NCBI GenBank assembly: GCA_030679805.1
Contig: JAUXST010000563.1
Span: 1 to 7,808 of the forward strand
Direction of reading: 5' to 3'
Source: Reyranella sp.
GTDB lineage: Bacteria; Pseudomonadota; Alphaproteobacteria; Reyranellales; Reyranellaceae
Length of the DNA stretch: 7,808 nt
The notes under the pieces are model-generated. The model did not search any database, was not told where the DNA came from, and saw only the letters and a program-made list of their open reading frames with translations. A program made the translations under genes and the position numbers. Positions 5,453 to 7,808 of this stretch are shown here, piece by piece. How positions within the stretch are numbered: the first letter of the stretch is position 1; each line of letters starts with the position of its first letter.

Positions 5453-6606
5453 TCCGGCAGCGTGAAGATCTCGACCGGCTTCGGCACGCCACGCAGGCGG
5501 TGGGTGCCCAGCGATTTCATCGGTTGCATGCAGACCTCGTTGAAGTCGGCGGAGGCGCAGACCTGCACACCGAGCGCCTTGGTCAGGCCCTCGAGCCGCG
5601 ACGCGCGATTGACGGCCGAGCCGATGACGGTGAAGTCGAGCCGGTCCTCGGTGCCGACGTTGCCGAACGTCACCGCGCCGACATGCAGCCCGATGCCGAA
5701 GCGCAGCGGCTCCGCGCCGCCAGCGGCGCGCGCCTCGTTGGCCGCCTCGATGTCGCCGATCACCTGGCGCGCGGCATTGAGCGCGTTGGCCGTGACCATG
5801 GGCAGGAACAACGCGTCCTCAGCCGGGAAATAGGCCATCACGCCGTCGCCGATGAATTTCAGGATCTCGCCACCGTGCGCCGCCAGCGCGTTGCCGACGA
5901 GCTGGAAGTAGTTGTTCAGCAATTCCAGGACCTCGTTGGGCTGCAGCCGCTCGTTCAGCCCGGTGAAGTCGCGCAGGTCGGAGAACCAAAGCACGGCGCG
6001 GATCTCCTCGCCGTCGCCGCGCCGGATGGCGCCGTTCAGGATGCGCTGGCCGACCTGGCGGCCGAGATAGGTATTGGCCACGGTCTGGGCCACGCTCTCC
6101 TCGATGTGCATCTCCGTCACCGCGCCCATCATGTCCACGAGCCGCGTCAGGTCGTCGATGTCGGCGTCGCTGAAGCCTGCCTTGCGGTCGGTCGCGAAGG
6201 CCACGACCGGCATCGGCCCGTCGCGACGGATGCGCATCGGCAGCGAGAAGTAGTCGGTGCCGCCGCCTTGCCTGACCTCGTGCAGCACCAGGTGATGCTT
6301 GTCGGTCAGCGCGTCGAGCCGGTAGCGCACCGGATGGCCCTGCTCACGCACCTCCTGCAACGGGCTGCCGATATAGGCAGAGGTGAACTGGACGCCGTAG
6401 GCGCGGGCGACCGACTCCACGGGCTCGCCGCGCCGCCACAGATAGCCCATCGCCTGGAGCTGGGGATGGACGAGCTGCAGGCCGACATACATGCGCCAGA
6501 GCGGAATGCCCACCGCCAGCACGCGGTTCATCAGCTGCTCGATGAAGGCCGCCGGCGTCTTGATGAGCCGGCCCTCGTGCTGCAACCATTTGTCGACCGG
6601 CGCCAA
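5449..6606 (-). CDS. Class III (IIIb-type) adenylate cyclase with N-terminal sensor-like domain
   Basis: A soluble protein making cyclic nucleotide, most likely cAMP from ATP. Numbered from TTG 6606 (385 aa), the cyclase domain spans about 200-370. Metal-binding aspartates are D210 (FSDLRDFTG) and D254 (KFIGDG), 44 residues apart as in mammalian C1 domains. Base-recognition residues are K250 and T326, and transition-state residues are N333 and R337 (VNRASR). The Lys/Thr pair is the class IIIb signature; several IIIb enzymes respond to bicarbonate/CO2. All catalytic residues are present in one chain, so a homodimer is expected. Residues about 20-165 (GIPLWRMYVG, HPQLQAMGYLWRRG, later AFATDRKAGFSDADID) match the GAF-like N-terminus common in rhizobial-type cyclases. 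The start is uncertain: no in-frame ATG or GTG occurs before M26 (6531). TTG 6606, 26 nt after the SDR stop, keeps the conserved N-terminal WLQHEGRL segment. Confidence 0.9.
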   Translation of the reverse strand: MAPVDKWLQHEGRLIKTPAAFIEQLMNRVLAVGIPLWRMYVGLQLVHPQLQAMGYLWRRGEPVESVARAYGVQFTSAYIGSPLQEVREQGHPVRYRLDALTDKHHLVLHEVRQGGGTDYFSLPMRIRRDGPMPVVAFATDRKAGFSDADIDDLTRLVDMMGAVTEMHIEESVAQTVANTYLGRQVGQRILNGAIRRGDGEEIRAVLWFSDLRDFTGLNERLQPNEVLELLNNYFQLVGNALAAHGGEILKFIGDGVMAYFPAEDALFLPMVTANALNAARQVIGDIEAANEARAAGGAEPLRFGIGLHVGAVTFGNVGTEDRLDFTVIGSAVNRASRLEGLTKALGVQVCASADFNEVCMQPMKSLGTHRLRGVPKPVEIFTLPD

Positions 6607-6632
6607 ACGGTCGGCGGCAGGAGCCTCGGTGT

Positions 6633-7541
6633 TCAGGAGCCGACCACGGCGGCGACTTCCTCGCCGGAAGTACGGAACACGCGGCTGGCCGAAACGTCGG
6701 CGATCTTGTCGATGTTTTCTGCGACATCCTCGAGCGTGGGCGCGCGGCCGGTAATGCGAACGCCCTCGGCCTCGCGGTACTCGATGCGCGCGAAGGAGCC
6801 GGCGCCGGCACTCCAGATGTCGCCGGTGCGCTGGCACTGCTCGCTGCAGAGATAGGCCACCATCGGCGAGACGAACTCGGGCCTGAGCCTGTCCAGCGCC
6901 TCGGGCGTCATCAGGCTCTCGGTCATGCGTGTGGCCGCCACCGGGGCGAGCGCATTGATGAAGATGTTGTATTTCTGGCCCTCGAGGCGAAGCGCATTCA
7001 TGAAGCCCACGACGGCGAGCTTGGCGCCGCCGTAGTTCGCCTGGCCGAAGTTGCCGTAGATGCCCGAATTCGACGAGGTGACGACGACGCGGCCATAGGC
7101 CTTGGCACGCAGGATTGGCCAGGCGGCGTGCGTCACGTAGGCGGTGCCGAGGAAATGCACCTTCACGACGAAGTCGAAATCCTCGGTCGTCATGTTGTGG
7201 AAGGTCTTGTCGCGCAGCACGCCCGCATTGTTGACCACGATGTCGACCGTGCCGAAGGAATCGACCGCGGTCTTGACGATGCTGGCGGCGCTCTTCGGGT
7301 CGGCCACAGAATCGTAGTTGGACACGGCCTGGCCACCGGCCGCCACGATCTCGGCCACCACCTTGTCGGCCGCGGCATGATCGCCTCCCCCAGTATTGAC
7401 AGGCCGGCCATCGACCGCGCCGCCGGGATCGTTCACCACGACCTTGGCGCCGCGGCTCGCCAGCAGCAGCGCATGCGCGCGGCCGAGCCCGTTGCCGGCG
7501 CCGGTGACGATGGCGACGCGATTGTCGAAGCGGATGGTCAT
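6633..7541 (-). CDS. SDR-family D-3-hydroxyacyl-CoA dehydrogenase-like protein
   Basis: A 302-residue short-chain dehydrogenase resembling the N-terminal domain of peroxisomal multifunctional enzyme type 2 (HSD17B4), which oxidises (3R)-hydroxyacyl-CoA with NAD+. Seen in order: the nucleotide loop TGAGNGLG (13-20), VVVNDPGG (34-41) with the aspartate favouring NAD+ over NADP+, NNAG (104-107), and catalytic S157, Y170 and K174 within SSNSGIYGNFGQANYGGAK. The IYGNFGQANY stretch is especially characteristic of the MFE-2 group. A C-terminal extension (about residues 235-302, with GDIWSAGAGSFARIEY) is also seen in those proteins. ATG 7539-7541 has GGGGGAG 8 nt upstream. It lies 54 nt after the thiolase gene and 26 nt before the cyclase, all on the same strand. 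With the thiolase it forms the last two oxidation steps of a beta-oxidation-type cycle. The chain specificity is unknown. Confidence 0.93.
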   Translation of the reverse strand: MTIRFDNRVAIVTGAGNGLGRAHALLLASRGAKVVVNDPGGAVDGRPVNTGGGDHAAADKVVAEIVAAGGQAVSNYDSVADPKSAASIVKTAVDSFGTVDIVVNNAGVLRDKTFHNMTTEDFDFVVKVHFLGTAYVTHAAWPILRAKAYGRVVVTSSNSGIYGNFGQANYGGAKLAVVGFMNALRLEGQKYNIFINALAPVAATRMTESLMTPEALDRLRPEFVSPMVAYLCSEQCQRTGDIWSAGAGSFARIEYREAEGVRITGRAPTLEDVAENIDKIADVSASRVFRTSGEEVAAVVGS

Positions 7542-7549
7542 TCTGTTGT

Positions 7550-7556
7550 CTCCCCC
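7550..7556 (-). promoter_or_regulatory. Ribosome binding site of the SDR gene
   Basis: GGGGGAG on the minus strand, 8 nt before ATG 7541, in the 54-nt gap after the thiolase stop. The gap shows no terminator hairpin, which supports cotranscription. Confidence 0.55.
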
Positions 7557-7595
7557 TTATGCCGGAGACACCATGTTGGATGTTCCGCGCCGGTT

Positions 7596-7808
7596 TCAAG
7601 TGCGCTGTAGAATCACCACCGATGCCACGGCCTCTTCCATGCCGATGAGGCCGCCGCCGTTCTCGGCGAGGGCAACTTCCGCACCCTTGACCTGACGCGG
7701 GCCGGCCTCGCCGCGCAGTTGCGTGGCGAGTTCGGCCAGCATCGACAGGCCTGTGGCGCCCACGGGATGGCCCTTGGAGACGAGGCCGCCCGATGTGTTC
7801 ACCGGCAG
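7596..7808 (-). CDS. Thiolase family protein (SCP-x/acetyl-CoA acetyltransferase type), C-terminal end (5' part outside window)
   Basis: Only the last 70 residues are visible, entering from the right edge and ending at TGA 7598-7596. The motif NTSGGLVSKGHPVGATGLSM (from the fourth visible residue) is the thiolase C-terminal signature containing the catalytic histidine (GHP). The next conserved block, normally C-x-G-G-G around the second catalytic cysteine, reads ALAENGGGLIG here, with Glu-Asn where classic thiolases have cysteine. This variation is typical of the SCP-x/lipid-transfer-associated branch, so it may be a thiolase relative rather than a standard degradative thiolase. The family cleaves or forms C-C bonds in 3-ketoacyl-CoA. 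The SDR follows 54 nt downstream on the same strand, making the two consecutive steps of acyl-CoA oxidation plausible. The first catalytic cysteine lies outside the window. Confidence 0.92.
   Translation of the reverse strand: MPVNTSGGLVSKGHPVGATGLSMLAELATQLRGEAGPRQVKGAEVALAENGGGLIGMEEAVASVVILQRT

Noticed and set aside
5446..6855. Plus-strand open frame of 469 codons opposite the cyclase
   Set aside because: Shadow of the cyclase; the product is rich in His, Arg and Ala without motifs, while the minus strand has all class III catalytic residues.
6607..7599. Upstream extension of the cyclase frame through the SDR gene (possible 716-residue fusion)
   Set aside because: The extension is an out-of-frame reading of the SDR, arginine-rich and without domain content. 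The SDR has its own start, ribosome site and stop.
1..7808. CRISPR arrays, tRNA or rRNA genes, insertion sequences
   Set aside because: No regularly spaced repeats, no tRNA-like T-loop pattern, no transposase motifs or paired terminal repeats were seen on reading both strands.

Overview
The window is GC-rich and tightly packed, with strong G/C preference at third codon positions. Gene content (short monofunctional malonyl-CoA decarboxylase, acyl-CoA enzymes, a stand-alone class III nucleotide cyclase, a HigBA-like toxin-antitoxin pair) points to an alphaproteobacterium of the metabolically versatile soil or water type, such as Rhizobiales or Reyranella-like lineages. That placement is inference from protein style only; there is no rRNA or other marker here.

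Layout. Plus strand, 1-1476: the C-terminal part of malonyl-CoA decarboxylase (runs off the left edge), a 67-residue single-pass membrane protein, then a two-gene HigB-like toxin / XRE-type antitoxin operon with a palindromic operator candidate at the toxin start. Minus strand, 4015 down to 1481: a compact three-gene operon of two PaaG-like enoyl-CoA hydratase/isomerase paralogues followed by an SMP-30/gluconolactonase-type lactonase, with gaps of 4 and 11 nt. Plus strand, 4112-4558: a MioC-like short-chain flavodoxin, divergent from that operon. Minus strand, 5361-4555: a lysozyme/endolysin-like protein with a C-terminal peptidoglycan-binding domain; its stop codon interlocks with the flavodoxin stop in a single CTAG. 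Minus strand, 7808-5449: the C-terminus of an SCP-x-type thiolase, a D-3-hydroxyacyl-CoA dehydrogenase-like SDR, and a class IIIb adenylate cyclase.

How the genes fit together. Five of the genes (decarboxylase, two isomerase/hydratases, SDR, thiolase) handle acyl-CoA thioesters, so the region looks like a fatty-acid or aromatic/branched-acid degradation neighbourhood. The lactonase may process a ring-opened or lactonised intermediate made by the PaaG-like enzymes. The cyclase, apparently cotranscribed with the SDR and thiolase, may tie cAMP signalling to that metabolism. The toxin-antitoxin pair and the endolysin-like gene are the accessory insertions; by eye both are less GC-skewed than the metabolic genes.

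No tRNA, rRNA, CRISPR array, insertion sequence or convincing rho-independent terminator was seen. No gene-free stretch exceeds 300 bases; the longest are 5362-5448 and 4016-4111, both described below. I found no clear new multi-gene system; the most worthwhile leads are the cyclase in a beta-oxidation operon, the orphan endolysin-like protein, and the PaaG-pair plus lactonase operon.
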